Below, in pieces: positions 1 to 11,969 of a DNA stretch of 64,000 bases (its first letter is position 1; every line of letters begins with the position of its first letter). The translations under genes were made by a program, and so were the position numbers. Source of the stretch: Flavobacteriaceae bacterium (GTDB lineage: Bacteria; Bacteroidota; Bacteroidia; Flavobacteriales; Flavobacteriaceae); contig CANFHF010000001.1 of the NCBI GenBank assembly GCA_947446635.1, forward strand, positions 141,926-205,925, given 5' to 3'. Below the pieces are notes generated by a model, which saw nothing but the letters and a program-made list of their open reading frames with translations, made no database searches and was not told the origin of the DNA.

Positions 1-79
1 AATAACGCTGCTCAATGTGTATAGCGCCTTAGAGATGACTGACAAGAAAAAAGCATTGAAAGAAAATATGAAGAAATAA
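1..79 (+). CDS. C-terminal fragment of an upstream CDS (product unknown)
   Basis: Frame 2 is open from the window start to TAA at 77-79: ...ITLLNVYSALEMTDKKKALKENMKK*. Too short to assign. Confidence 0.5.
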   Translation, partial: ITLLNVYSALEMTDKKKALKENMKK

Positions 80-186
80 CACTCTTTTTTCATATGAGCT
101 ATTGCCGCACCCTTAAAATTTGATATTTTTTTTAATCCTATATTAGACCTTAGTCTTTTGTAATAGTACTAAATAAAATTATTTTA

Positions 187-1257
187 ATGAGAAAGATCAA
201 ATACAAGAACGGCAGACAGCTTTTGCCTTATAATCTTGAATATACGGGAATTCATAAAAAGACAGATTCGGAGATGCAGTTGTTCATTTATGATGACGCT
301 ACTTTATTAGAATATGATGATTTTAAAGTTTCGGATCTGCAAAAAAGGATTAATAGTCAAAAAAACAACTGGCTAAACATACACGGCTTAAATAATATTG
401 AATTGTTGAAAGAGCTTGGCGAGCATTTCAAAATTGACAACTTCATGCTTGCCGATATATTAAATACTACCCGAAGAACTAAAACAGAAGAGCAGCAAAA
501 TATTTTATTTTTTAACATAAAATCATTATTGCCTACCGAAGGCTCCGATAATATTAGCGCCGAACAAATCAGTTTTTTGATAAAAGACGGTATTTTGATT
601 TCTTTCCAAGAGAAAAAAAGTGATTTTTTTATGCATATTCGGGAGCGAATCCGATCTCATTCGGGAATCGTCAGAACCAAAAAAGCCGATTATTTGATGT
701 ATGTTCTCCTCGACGCTGTTATGGAAAATTTTTACATCACTATAGAAAATGAAGAAGATAAAATTGAAGATCTGATCAATTTTACCAAAAAAAGTGCCGA
801 CCCAATCATTTTAGAAAAAATAGAAAAACATCGGGATAATTTTAATTTTCTGAAACGTTCTATTATTCCACTTCGGGATTCGTTGTATGAAATAAAAAGC
901 ATCAAGGACGACAATGTGTTTAACGTAATAGAAACGGAAAACTTTACTTTTTTTGCCAGACTGCATCAAAAAAGTCTAGAACTTTTAGAACAAATCGAAT
1001 CCGACATGGGTTCCTTAGAGAGTGCTTCTAATTTTTTTTTCTCAGCACAAACCCATAAGATGAACGAGATTATGAAAACCCTGACCATCGTTTCGGCTAT
1101 TTTTATTCCGCTTACTTTTATCGTTGGGGTTTACGGAATGAATTTTAAATATATGCCAGAATTAGAATACGAACATGGCTACTATACTATTATTGGCATT
1201 ATGATTTTTATAGGGTTGCTGATGATTTATTATTTTAAAAAACGGCGGTGGTTTTAA
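187..1257 (+). CDS. corA: CorA-family magnesium/cobalt transporter
   Basis: 356 aa; C-terminal YGMNF motif between two TM helices (FIVGVYGMNFKYMPELEYEHGYYTIIGIMIFIGLLMIYYFKKRRWF). Confidence 0.95.
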   Translation: MRKIKYKNGRQLLPYNLEYTGIHKKTDSEMQLFIYDDATLLEYDDFKVSDLQKRINSQKNNWLNIHGLNNIELLKELGEHFKIDNFMLADILNTTRRTKTEEQQNILFFNIKSLLPTEGSDNISAEQISFLIKDGILISFQEKKSDFFMHIRERIRSHSGIVRTKKADYLMYVLLDAVMENFYITIENEEDKIEDLINFTKKSADPIILEKIEKHRDNFNFLKRSIIPLRDSLYEIKSIKDDNVFNVIETENFTFFARLHQKSLELLEQIESDMGSLESASNFFFSAQTHKMNEIMKTLTIVSAIFIPLTFIVGVYGMNFKYMPELEYEHGYYTIIGIMIFIGLLMIYYFKKRRWF

Positions 1258-1316
1258 TGAATAAATCAAAATGTGTAATGAATATTAATTGTCTTGCCTT
1301 GAAATAGGTTTACGCT

Positions 1317-1352
1317 AAAGCTCTTAGCCTTTAAAAGGCTAAGAGCTTTTTA
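1317..1352 (+). terminator. Rho-independent terminator after corA
   Basis: AAAGCTCTTAGCC-TTTAAAA-GGCTAAGAGCTTT followed by T-rich sequence; 13-bp perfect stem. Confidence 0.85.
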
Positions 1353-1473
1353 AAATACCTCAGTCCTTTATTTATGTAAGCTTATTTTACTCAATAGAAA
1401 GGTCTATTTTATACTTGTCAATAAAATCAAAATTATCTCATTTTCAAATTAGTTTTTTATCAATTTATAATTG

Positions 1474-1481
1474 TATTTTTG
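1474..1481 (+). promoter_or_regulatory. Candidate Bacteroidota -7 element (TAnnTTTG) upstream of pyrG
   Basis: TATTTTTG about 60 bp upstream of the pyrG ATG; no clear -33 TTG. Confidence 0.45.
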
Positions 1482-1541
1482 CCTCGTTTTGCAAGCTTAT
1501 TGGCTTGCAGTGATGCCAATCAACAACTACAACAATACTAA

Positions 1542-3155
<1,614 letters not shown>

Positions 3156-3195
3156 CATTTAGGTTCTTTTAACCTTAAACTTTTATAATTAAATA

Positions 3196-5097
3196 ATGGA
3201 AGAAAAAAAATTAGACCTCAATTCGATTATTGGTTTCCTATTAATTTTTGTAATCTTAATTTGGATCATATATCAAAACCAACCTACAGAGGCAAGCATT
3301 GCGGCCGAAAAAGCGAAGAAAGAACAAGTTGTAAAAGAAGAAAAAGCCAATCAGCTTGTTGCGCCTCCAGCTGCGGCTGAACCTGTAATTGTTGCCGTGG
3401 GCGACACTTTGCAATTGGCTCAAGCCAAAAAAACCTTAGGTAGTTTTGCTTATTCTGCAACACTTCCATCGGCAAAAGAGGGTTTTACAACCATCGAAAA
3501 CGAATTGGTAAAACTGAAAATTGCTAATAAAGGCGGTTATATCGTCGAGGCTACTTTGAAAAGCTTTGAAAAATTTAAGAAAGGTTCTGGTCAGTTGGTA
3601 GAACTAATCAAAAATAATAATGCTGATTTAAACATTCAGTTGCAAACTAGCGATAACCGCACCTTAAATACCAAAGACCTTTATTTCGAACCGAGTTTAA
3701 CAAAAGTTGGTGAAGATCAAATACTCTCAATGAAATTAAAAGCGGGTGCCAATGAATTTTTAGAATACAAATACATTTTGAAGCCAAAGGAATATATGGT
3801 AGGTTTCGACCTTCGTTCCCAAGGCTTGAACAAAGTTTTGAATACCGCTAAACCATTGGATTTAGAATGGAATTTGAAATCTTTCAGAAACGAGAAAAGT
3901 GTTTCGTATGAAAATCGTTATGCAGAGGTTCATTATGAATATGAAGATGGAAAAACGAATTATGTAGGCCAAGGAAAAGATAAAGAAGAAACGCCGGTAA
4001 AAGTGAGTTATATTGCCTTCAAACAGCATTTTTTTACTTCGATATTATTGACCGACAAACCCTTTGAAACTTCAAAACTACAATCAAATAATCTTGTTGT
4101 AGATGAAACTGTCGATACCACTTTCACCAAACAATTTAAAGCAAGTGTTCCTTTGGCTTTTACAAATGGTGAAATTGATTATAATTTGAATTGGTATTTT
4201 GGCCCGTCGGATTATAAAACATTAAAAGCGTACGATAAAAATCTAGAAAAAGTGATTCCGTTGGGATGGGGGATTTTCGGATGGATTAATAAATTTATTT
4301 TCATTCCATTGTTTGGATTTTTAAGTTCTTACATTGCGTATGGTGTTGCCATTATTGTTTTTACTATTTTGATTAAAATTGCGATGTCACCTATTACTTA
4401 TAAGTCCTTTTTGTCGCAAGCCAAGATGAAAGTATTGCGCCCGGAAATTACAGAGTTGGGCGAAAAATTCAAAAAGGATGCAATGAAAAAGCAACAGGAA
4501 ACCATGAAGTTGTACAACAAAGCGGGAGTAAATCCGATGGCGGGTTGTATTCCGGCTTTGATTCAAATACCATTTATGTACGCTTCGTTTCAGTTTTTTC
4601 CATCGGCTTTTGAGTTGAGACAAAAAGGTTTTCTTTGGGCAGATGATTTATCTTCCTTTGACCAAGTAATTAAATTGCCTTTTCATATTCCTTTGTACGG
4701 GGATCATATTAGTTTGTTTCCAATATTGGCAGCGGTAGCTATTTTCTTCTACATGAAAATGACTTCTGGCGACCAACAAATGGCAGCCCCGTCACAAGAA
4801 GGTATGCCAGATATGGCTAAAATGATGAAATACATGATTTACATCTCTCCAATCATGATGTTAATTTTCTTTAATAGTTATGGCGCGGGATTGAGTTTGT
4901 ACAACTTTATTTCTAACTTGATTACTATTGGAATTATGTTTGTGATTAAAAACTACATTGTAGATAGCGAAAAGATTCACGCCCAAATCCAGGAAAATAA
5001 ATTGAAAGAGCCTAAAAAACAAGGCAAGTTTCGACAAAAACTACAAGAAGTCATGGAGCAGGCTGAAGCTCAAAAGGCAAAGGACAAAAAGAAATAG
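3196..5097 (+). CDS. yidC: Membrane protein insertase YidC
   Basis: 633 aa; N-terminal TM, large periplasmic domain, conserved ...MAGCIPALIQIPFMYASFQFFPSAFELRQKGFLWADDLS... Confidence 0.97.
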   Translation: MEEKKLDLNSIIGFLLIFVILIWIIYQNQPTEASIAAEKAKKEQVVKEEKANQLVAPPAAAEPVIVAVGDTLQLAQAKKTLGSFAYSATLPSAKEGFTTIENELVKLKIANKGGYIVEATLKSFEKFKKGSGQLVELIKNNNADLNIQLQTSDNRTLNTKDLYFEPSLTKVGEDQILSMKLKAGANEFLEYKYILKPKEYMVGFDLRSQGLNKVLNTAKPLDLEWNLKSFRNEKSVSYENRYAEVHYEYEDGKTNYVGQGKDKEETPVKVSYIAFKQHFFTSILLTDKPFETSKLQSNNLVVDETVDTTFTKQFKASVPLAFTNGEIDYNLNWYFGPSDYKTLKAYDKNLEKVIPLGWGIFGWINKFIFIPLFGFLSSYIAYGVAIIVFTILIKIAMSPITYKSFLSQAKMKVLRPEITELGEKFKKDAMKKQQETMKLYNKAGVNPMAGCIPALIQIPFMYASFQFFPSAFELRQKGFLWADDLSSFDQVIKLPFHIPLYGDHISLFPILAAVAIFFYMKMTSGDQQMAAPSQEGMPDMAKMMKYMIYISPIMMLIFFNSYGAGLSLYNFISNLITIGIMFVIKNYIVDSEKIHAQIQENKLKEPKKQGKFRQKLQEVMEQAEAQKAKDKKK

Positions 5098-5103
5098 TTT
5101 ATT

Positions 5104-5133
5104 AAATCCCGATATTTTCGGGATTTTTTTTAT
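5104..5133 (+). terminator. Rho-independent terminator after yidC
   Basis: AAATCCCGA-TATTT-TCGGGATTT plus T-tract. Confidence 0.85.
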
Positions 5134-5182
5134 TGAAATAATTTTTCCGGATTTAATCCGTTTAGTGTAAAAAGACAGTTTT

Positions 5183-5896
5183 ATGATAACATTTTATAAA
5201 AGAGGTATATCCATTTTTATTTTTTTAAATGTGTTTTGTATTCAAGCACAAAACAATTTGAATAAACTGGATGAAAAAGGAAATAAACACGGACTCTGGC
5301 AAGGTATTTATGAAGATACCAAAAACCCAAAATACGAAGGAACTTTCGAACACGGAAAAGAGATAGGAGTTTTCACTTTCTTTGATAATACACGAACTAA
5401 AACCATCGTTGCTACAAGGGAATTTAGCCCAAAAACAAACGAAGCATACACGATTTTTTACGACCAAGGTAAAAATAAAGTCAGCGAAGGAAAAGTGGTC
5501 AATAAATTATTTGAAGGTTGTTGGAACTACTACCATAAAGCTTCAAAAGCCATAATGACTATCGAAAATTATACCAATGGTAAGTTGGAAGGGTTGCGAA
5601 GTGTTTTTTATCTGAACGGGAAAATCGCTGAAGAAATCAATTATAAAAACAACTTAAAAGACGGTATTTGTAAAAGATATACTGAAACTGGAATTGTAAT
5701 TGAAGAGTCCGCATACAAGAATAACGAATATAATGGTGTTGCCACTTTCAAAGATTCTGAAGGAAATCGTGTTTCTAATGGGAACTTTGTAAACGGCAAA
5801 AAAGCAGGCGTCTGGCAGTTTTTTGAAAAAGGAAAATTAATCCAAGAGGAGGATATGAGTGCGCCGCAAAGGACATCAGAAATCAAAAACAATTAA
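5183..5896 (+). CDS. Secreted MORN-repeat (YwqK-like) protein
   Basis: 237 aa; signal peptide (FLNVFCIQAQ) and repeated G-x-W/L-x-G / Y-x-N-G-K-x-x-G motifs. Confidence 0.75.
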   Translation: MITFYKRGISIFIFLNVFCIQAQNNLNKLDEKGNKHGLWQGIYEDTKNPKYEGTFEHGKEIGVFTFFDNTRTKTIVATREFSPKTNEAYTIFYDQGKNKVSEGKVVNKLFEGCWNYYHKASKAIMTIENYTNGKLEGLRSVFYLNGKIAEEINYKNNLKDGICKRYTETGIVIEESAYKNNEYNGVATFKDSEGNRVSNGNFVNGKKAGVWQFFEKGKLIQEEDMSAPQRTSEIKNN

Positions 5897-5968
5897 GTTT
5901 TTCCATATTCAAATCCTGTAATAAATCTTTGTAACTTTGGTCTCTTATAAAATTGTAATTATTTTAAA

Positions 5969-7156
5969 ATGAAACGTGTAGTTGTTGGGCTTTCTGGCGG
6001 GGTTGATTCGAGTGTTGCGGCTTATTTGTTGCAGCAGCAGGGTTATGAAGTCATTGGTCTTTTTATGAAAAACTGGCACGATGATTCGGTTACAATTTCT
6101 AATGAATGTCCGTGGCTTGAAGATAACAATGATGCCCTATTAGTTGCCGAAAAACTGGGTATTCCTTTTCAAACTGTTGATTTAAGCGAAGCGTACAAAG
6201 AAAAAATCGTGGACTATATGTTCAACGAATATGAAAAAGGGCGAACTCCAAACCCCGATGTACTTTGCAATCGAGAAATAAAATTCGATGTTTTCATGAA
6301 AATTGCTTTAAGCCTTGGTGCCGATTATGTGGCAACGGGTCATTATTGCCGAAAAGGAGAAATAGAAGTTAACGGCAAGAAAGTCTATCAACTTTTGGCT
6401 GGAGCCGATACCAACAAAGACCAATCCTATTTTCTTTGTCAATTATCACAAGAACAATTAGCTAAATCTTTGTTTCCAATAGGGGAATTGACCAAGCCAG
6501 AAGTACGAGAAATTGCCACTCAAATGGATTTAGTTACTGCCGAAAAGAAAGATTCACAAGGATTATGTTTTATTGGAAAAGTAAGATTGCCAGAATTTTT
6601 ACAGCAAAAATTGCAACCTAAAGAAGGATTAATTATCCAAATTGACAAAAACGATTCGATTTATATTTCGGAAGTCCAACAAGGCCTTTCTATAGAAGAG
6701 GAACTTCTGTCTGACGCTAAAAAAATAGATTATACTCCTGAGATGGGAAAAGTTGTTGGTAAACACCAGGGCGCCCATTATTTTACCACTGGCCAACGAA
6801 AAGGCTTGAATGTGGGAGGAACAACAGATCCTTTATTTATAATTGCGACAAACGTAATCACAAATACCATATATACTGGATTAGGGAGTCAACATCCAGG
6901 ATTATTTAAAAAAGCTTTGTTTATTGTGCAATCTGAGGTGCATTGGATTCGAGCTGATTTGGCTCTAGCCAATAGCGAAACTATGGAAGTAATGGCGAGA
7001 ATTCGATACCGCCAACCATTACAAAAAGCAATTTTACACCAATTTGAAAGCGGAATGTACGTAGCTTTCGAAGAACCACAATCGGCAATCACCGAAGGGC
7101 AATTCGTGGCTTGGTATTTGGATGATGAATTAGTTGGTTCGGGAGTTATTGCCTAA
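5969..7156 (+). CDS. mnmA: tRNA-specific 2-thiouridylase MnmA
   Basis: 395 aa; [20 protein letters not shown]-loop, [19 protein letters not shown]. Confidence 0.98.
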   Translation: MKRVVVGLSGGVDSSVAAYLLQQQGYEVIGLFMKNWHDDSVTISNECPWLEDNNDALLVAEKLGIPFQTVDLSEAYKEKIVDYMFNEYEKGRTPNPDVLCNREIKFDVFMKIALSLGADYVATGHYCRKGEIEVNGKKVYQLLAGADTNKDQSYFLCQLSQEQLAKSLFPIGELTKPEVREIATQMDLVTAEKKDSQGLCFIGKVRLPEFLQQKLQPKEGLIIQIDKNDSIYISEVQQGLSIEEELLSDAKKIDYTPEMGKVVGKHQGAHYFTTGQRKGLNVGGTTDPLFIIATNVITNTIYTGLGSQHPGLFKKALFIVQSEVHWIRADLALANSETMEVMARIRYRQPLQKAILHQFESGMYVAFEEPQSAITEGQFVAWYLDDELVGSGVIA

Positions 7157-7182
7157 ATTAGTTCTTAATTCCAAAGATAAAC

Positions 7183-8799
7183 ATGAAAAAAATAGTCGTT
7201 TTTTTATTTTTAGTTTCCTGTTTTATTGGCTTTTCGCAAGAAGATGCATGGGTATATTTTAAAAACAAACCAAATTCGGAAACTTATTTAAGTAATCCTT
7301 TGACCATGCTCACTCAAAGAGCTTTAGATAGGAGAACAACCCAAAATATTCCTTTGGATATTTCAGACGTTCCAATTTTCCAATCGTATATTAACCAAAT
7401 AACCGCTTCTACTGGAATTACGGTCAAAGCCAAATCAAAATGGTTGAATTGTCTTCATATTCGAGGCACACAAGCCAATATTAATGCGCTGAAATTAGTG
7501 TCTTTTGTTGATCATGTTGATTTTGCAAACCACTTACTTAATGTGGCTAAAACTACTTCAGCAAAACAGGTTCAATTTATCCCTATAAACAAGATTTTGG
7601 AAACAGCCATAAACTTCAATTATGGATCGGCTTCCAATCAAATTCAATTGCTAAATGGGCATTTATTACATCAATTAAATTACACGGGTTCTGGAAAAAT
7701 AATTGCCGTACTAGATGCTGGTTTCCCAGGAGTTAATACAGCACAACCTTTTCAAAGGTTATTTACCAATAACTCCATCCTTGATGGATATGATTATGTT
7801 AATAAAAGTGCTAATTTTTACACAGGAGGTTCTCACGGAACATTGGTTTTATCAACCATGGGAGGTTTTACGGACGGTCAGTTAGTAGGAACGGCACCAG
7901 ATGCAAAGTATTATTTATTCATCACAGAAGATGACAACTCCGAAAACCCGGTAGAGGAATCCAATTGGGTTGAGGCCGCCGAAGAGGCCGACCGATTAGG
8001 AGTTGATATTATAACAAGCTCTTTGGGGTATTTTGGTTATGATAATCCAAATTATAGTCACATTTATTCCGATATGACAGGGAATTCTGCATTTGCTTCA
8101 AAGGGAGCTAATATTGCCTTTAGTAAGGGGATATTAGTCGTTGCCAGTGCTGGAAATGAAGCATTAACTTTTGAACCCCACGTTGGAGTTCCCGCCGAAG
8201 CAACAAATGTTTTGGCTATTGGGGCGGTAAAAGCGGATAAAACGTATGCTGCATTTAGCTCTATTGGACCGAGTTTTGATAATCGGGTAAAACCTGATGT
8301 AATGGCTCAGGGACAAGCATCGGTTTTATCCGATGTTTCCGGAACTATTACAATTGCAGATGGAACTTCATTCTCTGGACCCATATTGGCTGGAATGGCA
8401 GCATGTTTATGGCAAGCTTTTCCCGAAAAAACCAATAAAGAAATCAAACAATTAATCACCCAATCGGCAGATAGATACGCTGCGCCAACAAATCAATATG
8501 GCTATGGGATTCCGGATTTTAATTTGGCTTTAAGTCAAGGATTGTCTATTACTTCTTTTTCAAAAAATGATTTTGTAGTTTATCCCAATCCAACAAGCGA
8601 TTCTGTATCAATTAGTTTTCCAGAAGGTTTTGATGCAGGAACTATTAATCTTTATACAGATGTAGGACAAAACGTTTTGAAAATAAAAATCTCTAGTCAA
8701 TCGCCCACTTTTTCATTAAAGTCTTTAGATAAAGGAATTTATTTTTACAAAATAGAGTCAAATGGCCAATTCCAAAGCGGTAAAATTATAAAACAGTAG
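7183..8799 (+). CDS. Secreted subtilisin-like S8 serine peptidase with T9SS type A C-terminal sorting domain
   Basis: 538 aa; signal peptide; catalytic Asp (IIAVLDAGFPG), His (GGSHGTLVLSTMGG), Ser (DGTSFSGPILAGMAA); C-terminal VVYPNPTSDSVSI...LKSLDKGIYFYKIESNGQFQSGKIIKQ. Confidence 0.93.
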   Translation: MKKIVVFLFLVSCFIGFSQEDAWVYFKNKPNSETYLSNPLTMLTQRALDRRTTQNIPLDISDVPIFQSYINQITASTGITVKAKSKWLNCLHIRGTQANINALKLVSFVDHVDFANHLLNVAKTTSAKQVQFIPINKILETAINFNYGSASNQIQLLNGHLLHQLNYTGSGKIIAVLDAGFPGVNTAQPFQRLFTNNSILDGYDYVNKSANFYTGGSHGTLVLSTMGGFTDGQLVGTAPDAKYYLFITEDDNSENPVEESNWVEAAEEADRLGVDIITSSLGYFGYDNPNYSHIYSDMTGNSAFASKGANIAFSKGILVVASAGNEALTFEPHVGVPAEATNVLAIGAVKADKTYAAFSSIGPSFDNRVKPDVMAQGQASVLSDVSGTITIADGTSFSGPILAGMAACLWQAFPEKTNKEIKQLITQSADRYAAPTNQYGYGIPDFNLALSQGLSITSFSKNDFVVYPNPTSDSVSISFPEGFDAGTINLYTDVGQNVLKIKISSQSPTFSLKSLDKGIYFYKIESNGQFQSGKIIKQ

Positions 8800-8876
8800 C
8801 TTTGTAATTCTATAAATGAATAGTATTGTCCCATTTTTAGAATGATATTTCTAATTTCACTCCATAAAATTATAGT

Positions 8877-10487
8877 ATGAAAAATTATTTTTTGTTTTTG
8901 GTATATATTGCAATTACCTCCGCTGAAGCACAACAACGTCCTAAATTAGTAGTGGGTATTGTTGTTGATCAGATGAAAATGGAGTATTTATATCGTTTTT
9001 CAGATGATTTTTCTCCTAATGGTTTCAGGAGATTAATAAATAATGGTTATACGTTTCCAAACATGCATTATAACTATATGCCCACATATACTGGTCCTGG
9101 ACACGCTTCTATTTATACAGGAACAACGCCTTCAACTCATGGAATTATAGGAAACGAATGGTTTAGCCGAACTTTAGGCAAAGAAATATATTGTACGGAC
9201 GATGTTTTGGTTAAAACTATTGGCGATGGAACTTCAAAAGAAGGGGAGATGTCTCCCAAAAATCTCCAAAGCACGACCATCACAGATGAATTGCGATTGG
9301 CTACCAATTTTAAAGGAAAAGTAATAGGAATGAGTTTAAAAGATAGGGGGGCTATTTTACCTGCAGGACATTTTGCCAATTGGGCTTTTTGGTATAGCAA
9401 AACCGGAGCATTTATTTCCAGTACTTTTTACGGTAATAAATTACCGGATTGGGTAACTGAATTCAATCAGGAAAAAAGATATATGCCCTACATCAATACA
9501 GGTTGGGATTTGTTAAAACCAGTAGCGAACTATAATGAAAGTCTTGCGGATAATAATCCCTATGAAGGAAAAGTGAATGGTGAAAAACCTGTATTTCCGT
9601 ATGATTTAAAAGCAATGTTTGATAACAATGACGCTAGTATTTTGCGGGCAACTCCTTTTGGAAATGATTTATTAGCGGAATTTGCTAAAAAAGCAATTGA
9701 AAAAGAGGAATTAGGAAAAGACAACATTACGGATTTTCTGACTATTAGTTTTTCTTCGACAGATTATGTGGGGCATATTCTAGGACCTCGTTCGATGGAA
9801 TTGCAAGACACTTATTTGCGACTGGACCAAACAATTGCCGATTTTTTGGTTTACTTGGACAAGGCCGTTGGCAAAGCTAATTATTTACTTTTCTTGACTG
9901 CAGATCACGGAGGTGCAGAAAACACCAATTACTTGAAAGATAATAAGTACGCCGTTACTAATATTGAACCAAAGGAAATTAGAAAGGCTTTAAAACAATA
10001 TTCTATTGATACTTTTGGAGAAGATTTGGTCTTGAATTATTCTAACTTTAACGTATTTTTCAATAAAGCGATTATAAAAGCCAAAGAATTAGAATTGGTA
10101 AAAGTAAAGCAATCCTTCAAGGACTTTTTGATGACACAAGAACAAGTTAAAAGAGTCTATTCTGAAGAAGAAATTCTAGGTTCAAGCGGAAATGATTACT
10201 ATTTAAATTTTATTGCTAAGGGCTATGATTCCAAACAAAATGGAGATTTAATTGTATTGGATAAGCCAGGATATATAGAATACGGAGCCACCGGAACCTC
10301 TCATGGAACAGCGTATAGCTATGACACGCATGTGCCGTTATTATTTTATGGATGGCATATTAAAAAAGGGGAGTCGTTTGACAAAAAAGCAATAACACAA
10401 ATTTCGCCAACGCTCTCACAAATGCTAAAAATACCTTTTACGAACGGAACAGAAGCTAAAGTTCTTGAAGAAATTTTAGGGAAATAA
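8877..10487 (+). CDS. pafA: PafA-like alkaline phosphatase family protein
   Basis: 536 aa; signal peptide, nucleophile region GPGHASIYTGTTPSTHGIIGNEW, metal-binding FLTADHGGAENTNYL and GTSHGTAYSYDTHVPLLFYG. Confidence 0.88.
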   Translation: MKNYFLFLVYIAITSAEAQQRPKLVVGIVVDQMKMEYLYRFSDDFSPNGFRRLINNGYTFPNMHYNYMPTYTGPGHASIYTGTTPSTHGIIGNEWFSRTLGKEIYCTDDVLVKTIGDGTSKEGEMSPKNLQSTTITDELRLATNFKGKVIGMSLKDRGAILPAGHFANWAFWYSKTGAFISSTFYGNKLPDWVTEFNQEKRYMPYINTGWDLLKPVANYNESLADNNPYEGKVNGEKPVFPYDLKAMFDNNDASILRATPFGNDLLAEFAKKAIEKEELGKDNITDFLTISFSSTDYVGHILGPRSMELQDTYLRLDQTIADFLVYLDKAVGKANYLLFLTADHGGAENTNYLKDNKYAVTNIEPKEIRKALKQYSIDTFGEDLVLNYSNFNVFFNKAIIKAKELELVKVKQSFKDFLMTQEQVKRVYSEEEILGSSGNDYYLNFIAKGYDSKQNGDLIVLDKPGYIEYGATGTSHGTAYSYDTHVPLLFYGWHIKKGESFDKKAITQISPTLSQMLKIPFTNGTEAKVLEEILGK

Positions 10488-10530
10488 ACAATCGGGTATT
10501 TTAGAATAGTTACTTTAAAAGAATAAAAAA

Positions 10531-10562
10531 AATCCCATTTCATTTTTTGCTGAAATGGGATT
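10531..10562. terminator. Bidirectional terminator between convergent pafA-like gene and lysA
   Basis: AATCCCATTTCA-TTTTTTGC-TGAAATGGGATT with A-tract on the left. Confidence 0.8.
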
Positions 10563-10571
10563 CGGTATTTA

Positions 10572-11789
10572 TTAGACTGCCGCTACTATTGGCAACGGAA
10601 TTTGATTTCTGAGTAAATCTTCAAAGGTTTCATGTGACCTAATTAAATGCCCTTCACCATTTAACCACAATACTTCGGCGGGTTTGTAACGAGAATTATA
10701 GTTAGATGCCATCGAGAAGCAATAGGCTCCCGCATTTCTGAAACTTAAAAGATCCCCTTCGTTGATTTCAGCAATTTTTCGGTTGTTGGCAAAAGTATCC
10801 GTTTCGCAAATGTAGCCCACTACAGAGTAGAAACGCTCTTTTGCTTTTGGATGTGAAATGTTTTCGATATGGTGTTGTGAACCATAAAACATTGGTCGAA
10901 TCAAGTGATTGAAACCGCTGTCAATTCCAGCAAAAACAGTAGAAGTAGTTTGCTTTACCACATTTACTTTGGCTAAGAAATAACCAGCTTCGCTTACTAA
11001 AAATTTTCCAGGTTCGAAAATCAAGGTCAAATCTTTACCATATTCTTTACAGAAAGCATTAAATCTTTTGGATAATTTTCTGCCTAATTCTTCAATATCA
11101 GTTTCAATATCGTCTTTTTTGTAAGGCACTTTAAATCCGCTACCAAAATCTAAAAACTCTAAATTCTTGAAGTTTCTGGCTGCATCAAAAAGAATTTCCG
11201 CAGCATATAGGAATACTTCAATATCCAAAATATCAGAACCCGTGTGCATGTGGATTCCAACGATGTTCATTTTGGTATTTTCAACAATACGAACCAAATG
11301 CGGTAATTGATGAACAGAAATTCCAAATTTACTGTCGATATGTCCTACCGAAATGTTGGCATTTCCGCCTGCCATAACGTGAGGGTTGATTCGAATGCAA
11401 ACAGGAACGCTTGGATGTTTTGTTCCAAATTGTTCTAATATAGATAAATTGTCAATATTGATTTGAACTCCCATTGAGGATACCTCTTCAATCTCTTCGA
11501 GAGAAACTCCATTTGGCGTAAAAAAGATTTGATCGGGTGAATAACCTGCATGAAGACCTAGTTGCACTTCTTGGATGGAAACCGCGTCTAAACAAGAACC
11601 GCATTCTCTCAACAATTGGAGAATAGCAATGTTAGACAAGGCCTTCATGGCGTAATTGATACGCAATTTTTCTACTTTAGAAAAAGCACTTGTTAATCTT
11701 TTATATTGAGATTGGATTTTTGCCGCATCATATACGTATAATGGACTACCGAATTGTTCTGCTAATTGTACTAAGTCTTTCGCTTGCAT
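10572..11789 (-). CDS. lysA: Diaminopimelate decarboxylase
   Basis: 405 aa; PLYVYDAAKI, NYAMKALSN (PLP Lys), GIHMHTGSDI, FEPGKFLVSEAG. Confidence 0.95.
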   Translation of the reverse strand: MQAKDLVQLAEQFGSPLYVYDAAKIQSQYKRLTSAFSKVEKLRINYAMKALSNIAILQLLRECGSCLDAVSIQEVQLGLHAGYSPDQIFFTPNGVSLEEIEEVSSMGVQINIDNLSILEQFGTKHPSVPVCIRINPHVMAGGNANISVGHIDSKFGISVHQLPHLVRIVENTKMNIVGIHMHTGSDILDIEVFLYAAEILFDAARNFKNLEFLDFGSGFKVPYKKDDIETDIEELGRKLSKRFNAFCKEYGKDLTLIFEPGKFLVSEAGYFLAKVNVVKQTTSTVFAGIDSGFNHLIRPMFYGSQHHIENISHPKAKERFYSVVGYICETDTFANNRKIAEINEGDLLSFRNAGAYCFSMASNYNSRYKPAEVLWLNGEGHLIRSHETFEDLLRNQIPLPIVAAV

Positions 11790-11969
11790 TGTACTTTTTT
11801 TGACAAATTTATTACTCTTTATCGATACTCACAAGGGGAATACTGAAAACTAACAAATTATAACAAAATGTTTCAAAATAAACATACATCGTTATAATAG
11901 CAAATTTTTTAAACAAAAAAAATACCTTGAAATTTCTTTCAAGGGATTTTATAAATATTTTAGGTTGTA

